DNA of 64,000 nucleotides from JADKIH01 sp031417395 (GTDB lineage: Bacteria > Bacteroidota > Bacteroidia > AKYH767-A > 2013-40CM-41-45), in contig JANOVM010000034.1 of NCBI GenBank assembly GCA_031417395.1, positions 1 through 64,000 on the forward strand, written 5' to 3'. The translations under genes and the position numbers were made by a program. The notes beneath the pieces are model-generated. The model made no database searches and was not told the origin of the DNA. It saw nothing but the letters and a program-made list of their open reading frames with translations. Within the stretch, counting starts at the first letter, position 1. Every line of letters begins with the position of its first letter. Below, piece by piece: positions 33,848-42,170 of the stretch.

Positions 33848-33895
33848 GGCAGAAAACGATTGTTCACTCGTTCTGTTCACTCACACTGTATTACG

Positions 33896-34258
33896 TGGAG
33901 CTGGCGGGATTTGAACCCGCGTCCAGACAAGCAATCCACAGGCTTTCTACATGCTTAGTGTTATTTGATTTTCGATTTTACAGCTGCTAAACACGCGCTA
34001 CTGTAAAACTTATTTCCGTGTATCTTAGTTGCAGCACCGGAAAAGGACTACAAAGCACTCACCGTACGATACTTCTGTTGAGCGAACGGGTGAGCAAGTC
34101 CACTCGAAGTAGCTAGCGGGTTAATCTTCTGATTAAGCGGCTAACGCGTATGAATTGTTGCCAGTTGGCAGTTTGAAAGCCGTGATTTACGAGCCAGACT
34201 TCCGACGCTCGGCATGCTTACTTATCAATTTCACCTGCTGTCAATTCCTGTCAGCCCC
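33896..34258 (-). ncRNA. ssrA: Transfer-messenger RNA (tmRNA)
   Basis: This 363-nt minus-strand RNA rescues stalled ribosomes. The 5' end GGGGCTGACAGG pairs with the 3' acceptor strand CAGCTCC, and the T-arm GGGTTCAAATCCC lies just before it, giving the tRNA-like domain. The tag frame (34162-34133) reads GGC AAC AAT TCA, then TAC GCG TTA GCC GCT TAA, giving GNNSYALAA. That matches the nine-residue, G-starting, ALAA-ending tags of Bacteroidota. The 3' CCA is not encoded (the DNA continues A-C-G-T). The resume codon GGC is inferred from related tags; a longer tag in the same frame would start upstream. SmpB is the expected partner, not in this window. Confidence 0.93.
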
Positions 34259-34269
34259 GAAACTTAGTG

Positions 34270-34277
34270 CAAAGATA
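34270..34277 (-). promoter_or_regulatory. -7 promoter box of ssrA
   Basis: On the minus strand TATCTTTG matches TAnnTTTG and ends 11 bases before the mature tmRNA 5' end. The -33 element is unclear. No gene is seen in 34278-34487. Confidence 0.5.
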
Positions 34278-34487
34278 CAGCTTTGTAAGGGGATTTAATT
34301 TGAAAATTTGGGAATTTGAAAATTTGAAAATTGGTGCTAATATAATTACCTGATTATAAATACTTTAAATAACATATTTTAATACTTATCATTGGGTTGA
34401 TTTATTAATTAATGAAGCAATTTTTATTTAACAATAACGATTATTAAAAAACTCAATGCGTATAGTAAACAAATGGTTTTACTTTGA

Positions 34488-35633
34488 TTAATCATTTAAC
34501 CGTCCAACAAAAATAGTCAATAGTTTAAAAAGTTGGATGTAATGGTCGTTAGGCAAGGTGGCTGATATATCATACACATCGTGGTATGCTTTAATGCCTC
34601 CGAGGGTGTAAATGAAAAAAGAAGGGACGCCCTTTTCTGTGAACCAATAATGGTCGCTGTTTTTGGCTTTGCCTCTTGAATTTATTGCTGACAGAAGATT
34701 CTCCTTTTCATTTATGCTTTTTAGTAAAGCAAAATCATTTACGAATTCTGTTGCATTGACAACAGTGATCCCCTCTACTCCTGTTCCTGTAAGATCAAGG
34801 TTAACCAGAAAACGAATTTTATTAAGAGGAACCAATGGATGATTTACAAAATATTCAGATCCTACGAGACCGGCCTCTTCTCCGGAAAAACAAATAAATC
34901 CTATGGAGTACCGCTGGGGATTTTTAACATACCATTTTGCAAGTCCGAGTAAAAGCGAAATCCCGCTGGCATTATCATTGGCTCCCGGAAAAAATGCATG
35001 CTCACCCATTCCACCTAAATGATCGTAATGTGCTGAGAAAATAATTAATGAATCAGGTTGTTGTGTGCCTTTTATAAATGCACAGATATTTGCGGTACTA
35101 AACTTCTTGATGAATTTATTTCTTAAATTTAGTTTTATTTTTTCAGGTTCACTTTTTAATGCACTTTTTAGAATTTTTATTTCTGTAGTATCGTTTACAA
35201 CTTTGGAAACTCTCCAGGTAAGTTTATCTTCAAGAGTGATTTTCAATTTCCCTTTTAAAGCAACATAATGAGTGCTATCCAATTTATGCAAAACAAACTC
35301 CCCCTTTATTTTACCGGCATCGGCTCCCGCCAAAAAATCCTTCCCTGGCCGAAGGGAGTTGTTGTTTACAGTTACTTCCATTTTACACGGAAAAGTATTT
35401 ACAGAAAATGAAAATGGCTGATTAAATTCATTTCCATTTAAAGGCAATAAGCCAATGGATAAAAATTCATTCTTTAGGAATTTTTCTGCTTTGCATAGGC
35501 CATGCTTTGTATAACCGCGTCCATTGAAAGACGGGGAAGTTAATGTGTCAATTATCCTCCTTGCATAAATAGTGTCCTGGGCATAACCTGAACAATTTGC
35601 AAAAAAAAGAAAAACAATAAAAATTCTTTTCAT
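34488..35633 (-). CDS. M28-family zinc peptidase, secreted
   Basis: 381 residues from the ATG at 35633, chosen because MKRIFIVFLFFANCSGYAQ is a standard signal peptide; the longer frame adds 34 residues without one. The di-zinc ligands of M28 aminopeptidases are present in order: SAHYDHLGG (His, and the catalytic-side Asp), PGANDNASGISLLLG (bridging Asp), FSGEEAGLVGSEYF (catalytic Glu-Glu), NLDLTG (Asp), and a late histidine in NSDHYWFTEKGVPSFF. No sorting domain is present, so it is probably periplasmic or outer-membrane linked. The peptide substrate is unknown. The gene follows the DUF1569 gene by 70 bases on the same strand. Confidence 0.9.
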   Translation of the reverse strand: MKRIFIVFLFFANCSGYAQDTIYARRIIDTLTSPSFNGRGYTKHGLCKAEKFLKNEFLSIGLLPLNGNEFNQPFSFSVNTFPCKMEVTVNNNSLRPGKDFLAGADAGKIKGEFVLHKLDSTHYVALKGKLKITLEDKLTWRVSKVVNDTTEIKILKSALKSEPEKIKLNLRNKFIKKFSTANICAFIKGTQQPDSLIIFSAHYDHLGGMGEHAFFPGANDNASGISLLLGLAKWYVKNPQRYSIGFICFSGEEAGLVGSEYFVNHPLVPLNKIRFLVNLDLTGTGVEGITVVNATEFVNDFALLKSINEKENLLSAINSRGKAKNSDHYWFTEKGVPSFFIYTLGGIKAYHDVYDISATLPNDHYIQLFKLLTIFVGRLND

Positions 35634-35703
35634 GAATTTCCTCATTAAATAGTGGCGTGGCGTTTTTAATTGAGCATCTAATACTCTATTAAAAAGATTT
35701 AGA

Positions 35704-36153
35704 TTACACACCAAACTGTCGCAAATGATGATCAAGATGCTTATACATTAAATTATCCCATTCCCTGGGAGTCATGACACCAAAAAATGGATGCGGTGCT
35801 TTAGTAATTCCTTCAGGACCCGCTTTCGAAAACCGTTCAACATACTTTATCAGCCTATTTTTTTCTGTTTCTAGATCGGGATCATTTGTAACAATAAAGT
35901 TTTTATCCGTGGGAAGGTTTTTTCCAAAAGGTTTCGGTCCTGTAAGCTGTCTTCTGGCAATACCTCCAAATAAAAACCCAATAATTCCACGTTTCAACTT
36001 CAGCTCTTCGAAAGCAACCTTAAAAGGTTTTTGTGCATGGGATAACATTTGAGAAACCGTCATCTTACCCCAAACGGCTTTTGTGTCGTGATTCAGCTTC
36101 ATGATTCTTTCAATCATTTCTCTGCCGGAAGATTCATCGAACAAACTTTTCAT
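35704..36153 (-). CDS. DUF1569 (DinB-like fold) protein
   Basis: 149 residues. Family blocks are WGKMTVSQMLSHAQKPFKVAF near residue 28, IIGFLFGGIARRQLTGPKPF, HPFFGVMTPREWDNLMYKHLDHHLRQFG at the C terminus. The three conserved histidines, in SHAQ and KHLDHHL, are spaced as in DinB-like four-helix proteins, which bind a metal ion. It is cytoplasmic and has no assigned reaction. It starts with ATG, and the M28 peptidase gene lies downstream. Confidence 0.87.
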   Translation of the reverse strand: MKSLFDESSGREMIERIMKLNHDTKAVWGKMTVSQMLSHAQKPFKVAFEELKLKRGIIGFLFGGIARRQLTGPKPFGKNLPTDKNFIVTNDPDLETEKNRLIKYVERFSKAGPEGITKAPHPFFGVMTPREWDNLMYKHLDHHLRQFGV

Positions 36154-36320
36154 AACAATGACTATTGAATTTTGGAGTTTGAAGGTACTAAAATAATTTT
36201 CGAAGTCAAGAATAATATACCTTGAAATTTTATTCAGAAATTAAAAATTGGATATAAAATTCCATTTTCAGAAAATGCACTTAACTGCTAGAAAATTTCA
36301 AAAAAACAAAAATCCGCTTC

Positions 36321-37622
36321 CTATCTTCGAAAGGACATCAGATAATCCTTTAATTCACTTGAATCAGATGAAATTAAAGTTGCATTTTTAGTTTTCGCTA
36401 TTAACTTTTCCAATGCTGCAGGAAGCGGAACCTTAATATTCAATATTCGCTCTACAGATTCTAAAAATTTAGCAGGATGTGCTGTTTCAAGAATGATTCC
36501 TTTTAAATCTTTGTGTGAGTCGCTATAGCTATTCCAACCGGCAATGCCAACTGCCCCGTGTGGATCAGTGACATAAGAATATTTTTGGTAAATTGTACGC
36601 ATAACGTTTTCTGTCTCGCTGTCTGAAATTGAAAAAGCAGAAATTTCATTTCGCATTTCATCCAATGAATCATGAAATAGTTCAAGCATACGACCAAAGT
36701 TACTTGGATTACCAACATCCATAGCATTGGAAATTGTGGGCAAAGATGCTTTTGGATTAAAACCCTTTCCTGAAAGATATAATGGAACCGTATCATTTAC
36801 ATTCGTTGCAGAAACAAAATTAGATGCATTAAGGCCCATGCGCTTTGCAAAAAGTCCTGCAGTGAGGTTACCAAAGTTTCCGCTGGGAACTACAAATACT
36901 GCCTTGCTGCCCTTTTCAAGTTGAGCAAGAGAAGCAAAATAATAAACCATCTGCGGTATAAGCCGGGAAATATTGATACTGTTTGCCGAGGATAATCTAT
37001 AAACCTCGGACAAGTCTTTATCGAGAAAAGCAGACTTAACCATTCTCTGGCAATCATCAAAAGTTCCTTTTACTTCAATGGCACGTATATTTTTTCCATA
37101 GGTTGTCAATTGCTTTTCCTGCAATTCACTTACACCTCCGGATGGATATAAAATAAAAACCTCAATGCCTTCCACTTCATAGAATCCATCAGCAACAGCT
37201 CCGCCTGTATCTCCGGAAGTAGCAACTAAAATAGTTAATAATTTCTTCTCGCCACTGTTAAGATGGGACATTACCCTTGCCATGAATCGTGCGCCGAAAT
37301 CTTTGAAAGCAAGTGTTGGTCCGTGAAATAATTCTGCTATAAATGTATTATCATTTAGCTTTATAAGGGGAACAGGAAAATTAAAGGCTTCTCTACAAAT
37401 AGTATTGAGTGATGTTGAAGAAATTTCCGGTTCGACAAAACTTTTGGAAACCTCATAACCAATTTCAGCAATATTATCTGCATTAAATGATTCCAAAACA
37501 GCGGGAGAAAGTTTCTGAATCATCTCCGGCATAAATAAACCATTATCGTCAGGAAGGCCCTTTAATACTGCTTCACGAAAGCTATAAAATTTATTTTTAT
37601 TTTTTGTAGAGTAATATTTCAT
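36321..37622 (-). CDS. thrC: Threonine synthase
   Basis: 433-residue PLP enzyme converting O-phosphohomoserine to threonine, the last step of the pathway. Landmarks: MKYYSTKNKNKFYSFREAVLKGLPDDNGLF, LIKLNDNTFIAELFHGPTLAFKDFGA with PLP Lys107, LVATSGDTGGAVADGF, the phosphate-binding VPSGNFGNLTAG and DPHGAVG near the C terminus. It is the longer, class that lacks the large fungal-type insertion. It is the last gene of the threonine operon, 63 bases downstream of thrB. The C-terminal strand LKDYLMSF is intact. Confidence 0.96.
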   Translation of the reverse strand: MKYYSTKNKNKFYSFREAVLKGLPDDNGLFMPEMIQKLSPAVLESFNADNIAEIGYEVSKSFVEPEISSTSLNTICREAFNFPVPLIKLNDNTFIAELFHGPTLAFKDFGARFMARVMSHLNSGEKKLLTILVATSGDTGGAVADGFYEVEGIEVFILYPSGGVSELQEKQLTTYGKNIRAIEVKGTFDDCQRMVKSAFLDKDLSEVYRLSSANSINISRLIPQMVYYFASLAQLEKGSKAVFVVPSGNFGNLTAGLFAKRMGLNASNFVSATNVNDTVPLYLSGKGFNPKASLPTISNAMDVGNPSNFGRMLELFHDSLDEMRNEISAFSISDSETENVMRTIYQKYSYVTDPHGAVGIAGWNSYSDSHKDLKGIILETAHPAKFLESVERILNIKVPLPAALEKLIAKTKNATLISSDSSELKDYLMSFRR

Positions 37623-37685
37623 TCAATTATTTATAAAATTAATTTGAAGAAATTAATTTCCCAAGAAATTATATATGTCATTCTG

Positions 37686-38615
37686 TTAAATAGCCCTCAC
37701 ACCCTTTTTATTAACATGGGATATATACGCTACGGATTTTATTTTCTTTTTGGAGAATTCTCTTTGCATAGACTTTGCTATGGCTTCTGCAGTTTTCTTA
37801 CCGGTACAAAGTGCAAAGACAGAAGGCCCTGATCCACTGATACTGCAACCTAAAGCACCCTGAGAGAGTGCCGCAAGTTTTACTTCATTAAAACAAGGAA
37901 TTAATCGTGACCGATAAGGTTCAGCAATATGATCCGTTATTGATCTTCCGATTAATTCATAATCATTCGAATATAAACCGGCAACTAAAGCTGCAGTATT
38001 TGACCATTGGGCTATTCCATCTTTCATAGGAATGTTCTTGGGTAAAACTGCTCTTGCATTTTTTGTCAGGACTTCAACGTCAGGATGAACAACAACAATT
38101 AGTAACTTATCAGGTGCAGGAAGACTAATTATTTCAAGCGGTTCATAGGAGCGGATTAAAACAATTCCTCCTAAAAGCGATGGAGCAGCATTGTCAGCAT
38201 GAGCCGCACCACTGGCTATCTTCTCCCCTGCCATTGCAAATCGAACAAGTTCCTTTTTTGAAAATGGACGACCGAGTAATTCATTGACGGCAAAAGCTCC
38301 GGCTGCAGCACTGGCTGCGCTTGAGCCCAGTCCACTGCCCAAAGGCATTTTCTTTTTCAAATAAATATCAAATCCCTGATTGATTTCAAGAGCATCCAAA
38401 AATGACTGTATGGCAACAGATGCAGTATTTTTTTTGGTATCGTATGAAAGTTTTTTCTGATCACCGCTGATCTTTTGAATGCGCAGCGATTTCAGATTAT
38501 TAAGCTCCAATGTTAATTCATCACCGGGAGCATCGATTGCAAGTCCCATGGCATCAAAACCACAACCCAGATTGGCTACAGTTGCCGGAGCAAAAACGGT
38601 AATCTTCTTTTTCAT
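37686..38615 (-). CDS. thrB: Homoserine kinase
   Basis: 309-residue GHMP kinase that phosphorylates homoserine. The GHMP motif 2 PLGSGLGSSAASAAAG (about residues 90-105) is exact, the N-terminal FAPATVANLGCGFDAMGLA motif is the homoserine kinase form, and motif 3 GCSISGSGPSVFALC is near residue 250. The length is normal. The ATG lies directly after the stop codon of thrA with no gap, so the two are translationally linked. Together with thrA and thrC it makes threonine from aspartate. Confidence 0.97.
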   Translation of the reverse strand: MKKKITVFAPATVANLGCGFDAMGLAIDAPGDELTLELNNLKSLRIQKISGDQKKLSYDTKKNTASVAIQSFLDALEINQGFDIYLKKKMPLGSGLGSSAASAAAGAFAVNELLGRPFSKKELVRFAMAGEKIASGAAHADNAAPSLLGGIVLIRSYEPLEIISLPAPDKLLIVVVHPDVEVLTKNARAVLPKNIPMKDGIAQWSNTAALVAGLYSNDYELIGRSITDHIAEPYRSRLIPCFNEVKLAALSQGALGCSISGSGPSVFALCTGKKTAEAIAKSMQREFSKKKIKSVAYISHVNKKGVRAI

Positions 38616-41069
38616 TTATTCAAAATATTTTCCAATGCTGATAATTTCCGCAAAAACTCCTGCAGCTGTTACTTCAGCTCCTGCTCCGGGACCTTTTACT
38701 ACAAGTGGGCGATCTAAATATCGTTCTGTTGTAAAAGAAATAATATTATCGCTGCCGGATAAATTATAAAAAGGATGAATGCTGTCAACTTCCTGTAAAC
38801 TGATGGATGCTTTACCATTATCGAGTTTTGCAATGAATCGCAAAACTTTTGATTTTTGAGCAGACTGCTTTCTGATTTTTTCGAAAAACTCATCATTCTT
38901 TTTAAGTTCACTAAAAAAATCATCTACATTTTTTGCACGCAGACAAGAAGGTGGCAAGAGCGGATTTATTTTTATATCCTCTAATTCCATTTGTATACCC
39001 GTCTCTCTTGCTAATATTAAGAGCTTTCTGGCAACATCCTTTCCACTGAGATCAACCCGAGGATCAGGTTCTGTATATCCACGCTTTTTCGCTTCCTTCA
39101 CGATGTCACAGAAAGAGGTTCCTTCCAGAAAATTATTAAAAATAAATGAAAGTGTTCCGCTCAATACAGCTTCTATTCGAATTATCCTGTCGCCGCTTGA
39201 CATAAGATCATTCAGCGTATTGATAACAGGTAAGCCGGCACCCACATTCGTTTCATACATAAAACGAACATTTCCTTTTCTTGCATTTTCTCTCAAGCTT
39301 TGGTAACGTTTATATTTACCGCTGTTGGCAACCTTGTTGGGAGTTACAATAGAAATACTGTGATTCAAAATCCCATCGTAAGCAGCTGCAATTTTTTCAT
39401 CGGATGTACAATCAACAAAAATACTTTGTGAAAGGTTCATGTCCTTCATACGTTGAATAAAAACGTCCAGCTCCATTTTTTCGTTAGAAGCAGCGAGTGC
39501 CTCTGCATACTTATTTAGTGATAGGCCATCAGGATTAAAAATCATTTTCTTTGAATTGGCAATTCCTGCAATTACAATCTCCAGAGATCTGGCTTTTCTA
39601 AGGTGCTCACGGTGACTGGCGATCTGTCTGATAAGCGTACTTCCAATTAGCCCTGTTCCAATGAGAAAAACAGAAAGCGTTTTGACATCAGAAAGGAAAA
39701 ATGCCTGATGCAATGAGTTTAACGCTTTATCAAGGTCGTGGCGATGAATGACCGTGGAAATGTTCAACTCCGAAGATCCCTGAGCAGTAGCGACTACACT
39801 TATACCGTTTTTTCCCAATGCCTGAAATAGTCGTCCGGAAACACCGGGTGTGTTGCGCATGTTTTCCCCAATTACTGCTACTATGGATAAATCATTTTCC
39901 ACGCGAACTTTTTGAATAAGCTTGGCATGTATTTCAAGATAAAAAGCTTCTTCAATTGCTTGTTGGGCAGAAGTTGCATCTTCAGGCTTAACAGCAAAAC
40001 TTATGGTATGCTCTGAAGAACCCTGAGTAATTAAAATTACATTGATCTTTGCTTGTGAAAGTGTACCGAATAATCGGGCTGAAATACCTGCTACTCCTAC
40101 CATACCGCTTCCCTGAAGGGTAAGCAGTGAAATTTTATCAATTGAAGAAATTCCTTTGATGAGATACGAGGGATCTGATAATTTAGTTGAAATAAAAGTA
40201 CCGGAATGTTCAGGCTTAAAAGTATTTTTAATCAGCAGCGGAATCTTTTTATCCAATGCAGGCTGAATGGTAGGAGGATGAATTACCTTTGCTCCGAAAT
40301 GAGACATTTCCATTGCCTCTTCATAGGTCATTGATTTAATAGAAAATGCTTTTCTGACTTTGCGGGGATCAGCAGTCATTACACCATCTACATCCGTCCA
40401 AATCTGAATTTCCTTTGCGTCCAGTGCCGCACCAAAAATGGCTGCTGTGTAATCAGATCCACCTCTTCCCAATGTTGTCATCTCTCCTTTTGATGTTGAT
40501 GAAACAAAACCGGTAATTACTACAACGTCTTTTGATTTACGAAATGAATCTCTGATATTTTTATTGGTAACAATAAAATTTACTTTGCCTGATCCAAAAT
40601 TCTCATCAGTACGAATTACATTGCGGGCATCGAGAAAATCAGCAGAAATTTTTATGGACTGAAAATAATGAGCAATAATTTTTGCAGAGAGAATTTCACC
40701 ATGTCCGCTGAGAAAGTCAAGCGTACGTAAAGAAAGTTCCTTTACAAGATAGACACCGTGAAGAATGTCGTGTAGTGAGGCAAAAGTTTCCTCCAGAAAG
40801 TGATGTAACTTTTTATCGTTTTGGAGATTTAATTCCTTTACAGCCTGCTGATGCCTTTCACGAATGCCTCTGAATACGTCGATGTATTCATCGTTTCTGG
40901 AGGCAGCAAGTCTGCTCATGCGTATTAAATCGTCCGTAACACCTCCGAAAGCAGATACAACTACACCAATTTTTTTATGTTTCTTTTTTAAGCTGGAAAC
41001 TATATCCGCAACACCAATAATACGTTTGGCATTTAATACAGAAGTTCCACCGAATTTGATTATTATCAT
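38616..41069 (-). CDS. thrA: Bifunctional aspartate kinase/homoserine dehydrogenase I
   Basis: An 817-residue fusion doing steps 1 and 3 of the aspartate-to-homoserine branch. The kinase half (about 1-300) starts with IIIKFGGTSVLNAKRI and carries VVITGFVSSTSKGEMTTLGRGGSDYTA and WTDVDGVMTADPRKV. Two ACT domains (about 310-455; LLTLQGSGMVGVAGISARLF and VAVIGENMRNTPGVSG) form the likely threonine-feedback site. The dehydrogenase half (about 465-817) has the NAD-binding VFLIGTGLIGSTLIRQIA and the YETNVGAGLPVINTL and GTLSFIFNNFLEG signatures. The start is ATG. Upstream lies the pabA-type gene only 50 bases away, on the same strand. Confidence 0.97.
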   Translation of the reverse strand: MIIIKFGGTSVLNAKRIIGVADIVSSLKKKHKKIGVVVSAFGGVTDDLIRMSRLAASRNDEYIDVFRGIRERHQQAVKELNLQNDKKLHHFLEETFASLHDILHGVYLVKELSLRTLDFLSGHGEILSAKIIAHYFQSIKISADFLDARNVIRTDENFGSGKVNFIVTNKNIRDSFRKSKDVVVITGFVSSTSKGEMTTLGRGGSDYTAAIFGAALDAKEIQIWTDVDGVMTADPRKVRKAFSIKSMTYEEAMEMSHFGAKVIHPPTIQPALDKKIPLLIKNTFKPEHSGTFISTKLSDPSYLIKGISSIDKISLLTLQGSGMVGVAGISARLFGTLSQAKINVILITQGSSEHTISFAVKPEDATSAQQAIEEAFYLEIHAKLIQKVRVENDLSIVAVIGENMRNTPGVSGRLFQALGKNGISVVATAQGSSELNISTVIHRHDLDKALNSLHQAFFLSDVKTLSVFLIGTGLIGSTLIRQIASHREHLRKARSLEIVIAGIANSKKMIFNPDGLSLNKYAEALAASNEKMELDVFIQRMKDMNLSQSIFVDCTSDEKIAAAYDGILNHSISIVTPNKVANSGKYKRYQSLRENARKGNVRFMYETNVGAGLPVINTLNDLMSSGDRIIRIEAVLSGTLSFIFNNFLEGTSFCDIVKEAKKRGYTEPDPRVDLSGKDVARKLLILARETGIQMELEDIKINPLLPPSCLRAKNVDDFFSELKKNDEFFEKIRKQSAQKSKVLRFIAKLDNGKASISLQEVDSIHPFYNLSGSDNIISFTTERYLDRPLVVKGPGAGAEVTAAGVFAEIISIGKYFE

Positions 41070-41118
41070 AATTTAAAATAAACCTAAAATACGATTTATT
41101 AATTAAAAAGTTCAAAAT

Positions 41119-41691
41119 TCAGCACTTAAGCAACCAATTAGCCATCAATAAATTACCTGATTCTGTAAGAATTGACTCGGGATGAAACTGAACCCCTCTT
41201 AATAATTGATTTTCATGGGTAATAGCCATTAAATAACCTGATTCATCCTCAGCTGTAATTCTGAAAACAGGAGGTAAATGTTCCTTGTCTACACACCAGG
41301 AATGATAGCGGCCACTTTTAAAATGATTGGGAATACCTTCGAATAACTTTTCTTCTTTGTCGGTAATTATAGTTTCTAACGATACTCCATGAAAAACATG
41401 AGGAAGGTTGATTAATTTTCCACCGAATACTTCAGCCATTGCCTGCATGCCCAGGCATACACCAAGAATTGGTTTTGACGAATAATATTTTCGAATTAAT
41501 TCCAATGTGATTCCCGCTTCAGAAGGTATTCCGGGTCCGGGAGAAATAATTATCCTGTCATATTTTTCTGCCTGAATTGTATTGATTTCATCGTTTCTTA
41601 CAACATCTGTATTAACACCTTCAAACCGATCAACAAGATGAAACAAGTTATATGTAAAGGAATCGTAATTATCGAGCAGAAGTATTTTCAT
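41119..41691 (-). CDS. Glutamine amidotransferase, aminodeoxychorismate/anthranilate synthase component II
   Basis: 190 residues. The ATG at 41691 gives MKILLLDNYDSFTYNLFHLVD, the normal start; the longer frame adds 18 unrelated residues. It is a class I amidotransferase with Cys79 in LGVCLGMQAMAEVFGG, and the catalytic His-Glu in VQFHPESIL near residue 170. The oxyanion-hole motif SPGPGIPSEAG is present. It provides ammonia for PabB (folate) or TrpE (tryptophan); sequence alone does not separate PabA from TrpG, and no synthase subunit is adjacent. The context is the thr operon 50 bases downstream, and the divergent ridA gene 76 bases away. Confidence 0.88.
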   Translation of the reverse strand: MKILLLDNYDSFTYNLFHLVDRFEGVNTDVVRNDEINTIQAEKYDRIIISPGPGIPSEAGITLELIRKYYSSKPILGVCLGMQAMAEVFGGKLINLPHVFHGVSLETIITDKEEKLFEGIPNHFKSGRYHSWCVDKEHLPPVFRITAEDESGYLMAITHENQLLRGVQFHPESILTESGNLLMANWLLKC

Positions 41692-41766
41692 AATTAATTG
41701 TGGTAAAAATACATTTTGTAATAACATCCTGTGTTTTATTTTCAAATTTGTAATAAATTTACCGTT

Positions 41767-42153
41767 ATGAAAAAAATCATTCGAACAGACAATGCACCGG
41801 CACCGATTGGGCCCTATAGTCAGGCAGTAATTGCAGGAAATACACTTTATGTTTCAGGACAAATTGCCATCAATCCATCCAATGGCAATATGGAAACGAT
41901 CAATGTCATCCGCGAAACAATGCAGGTCATGGAAAACATAAGTGCCATACTAAAAGAGGCAGGATATGAATTTAAGGACATTGTAAAAACCACCATATTT
42001 CTAACTGACATGAATAATTTCCAATCCGTCAACGAAGTTTATGGAAATTATTTTTCCGATAATTTTCCCGCACGTGAAACAGTTCAGGTATCAGCATTGC
42101 CCAAAAATGTTAATGTTGAAATATCGGTTACCGCAATAAAAGTTTCTCAGTAA
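41767..42153 (+). CDS. RidA family enamine/imine deaminase
   Basis: 128 residues from the ATG at 41767 (MKKIIRTDNAPAPIGPYSQA); a longer frame beginning at 41731 is not a family N terminus. RidA hydrolyses 2-aminoacrylate and related reactive enamines made by PLP enzymes such as threonine dehydratase. Family marks are PAPIGPYSQAVIAGNTLYVSGQI and the C-terminal FPARETVQVSALPKNVNVEI with the substrate-binding arginine (PARETVQV) and glutamate. It is cytoplasmic. The divergent neighbour is the amidotransferase. A housekeeping role near amino-acid genes fits. Confidence 0.94.
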   Translation: MKKIIRTDNAPAPIGPYSQAVIAGNTLYVSGQIAINPSNGNMETINVIRETMQVMENISAILKEAGYEFKDIVKTTIFLTDMNNFQSVNEVYGNYFSDNFPARETVQVSALPKNVNVEISVTAIKVSQ

Positions 42154-42170
42154 ATTACTGCAAAAGGTTT

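Noticed and set aside
33896..33925. tRNA-like T-arm and acceptor end (possible tRNA gene)
   Set aside because: There is no anticodon arm next to it. The 5' partner strand is 340 nt away, and a tag frame lies between, so it is tmRNA.
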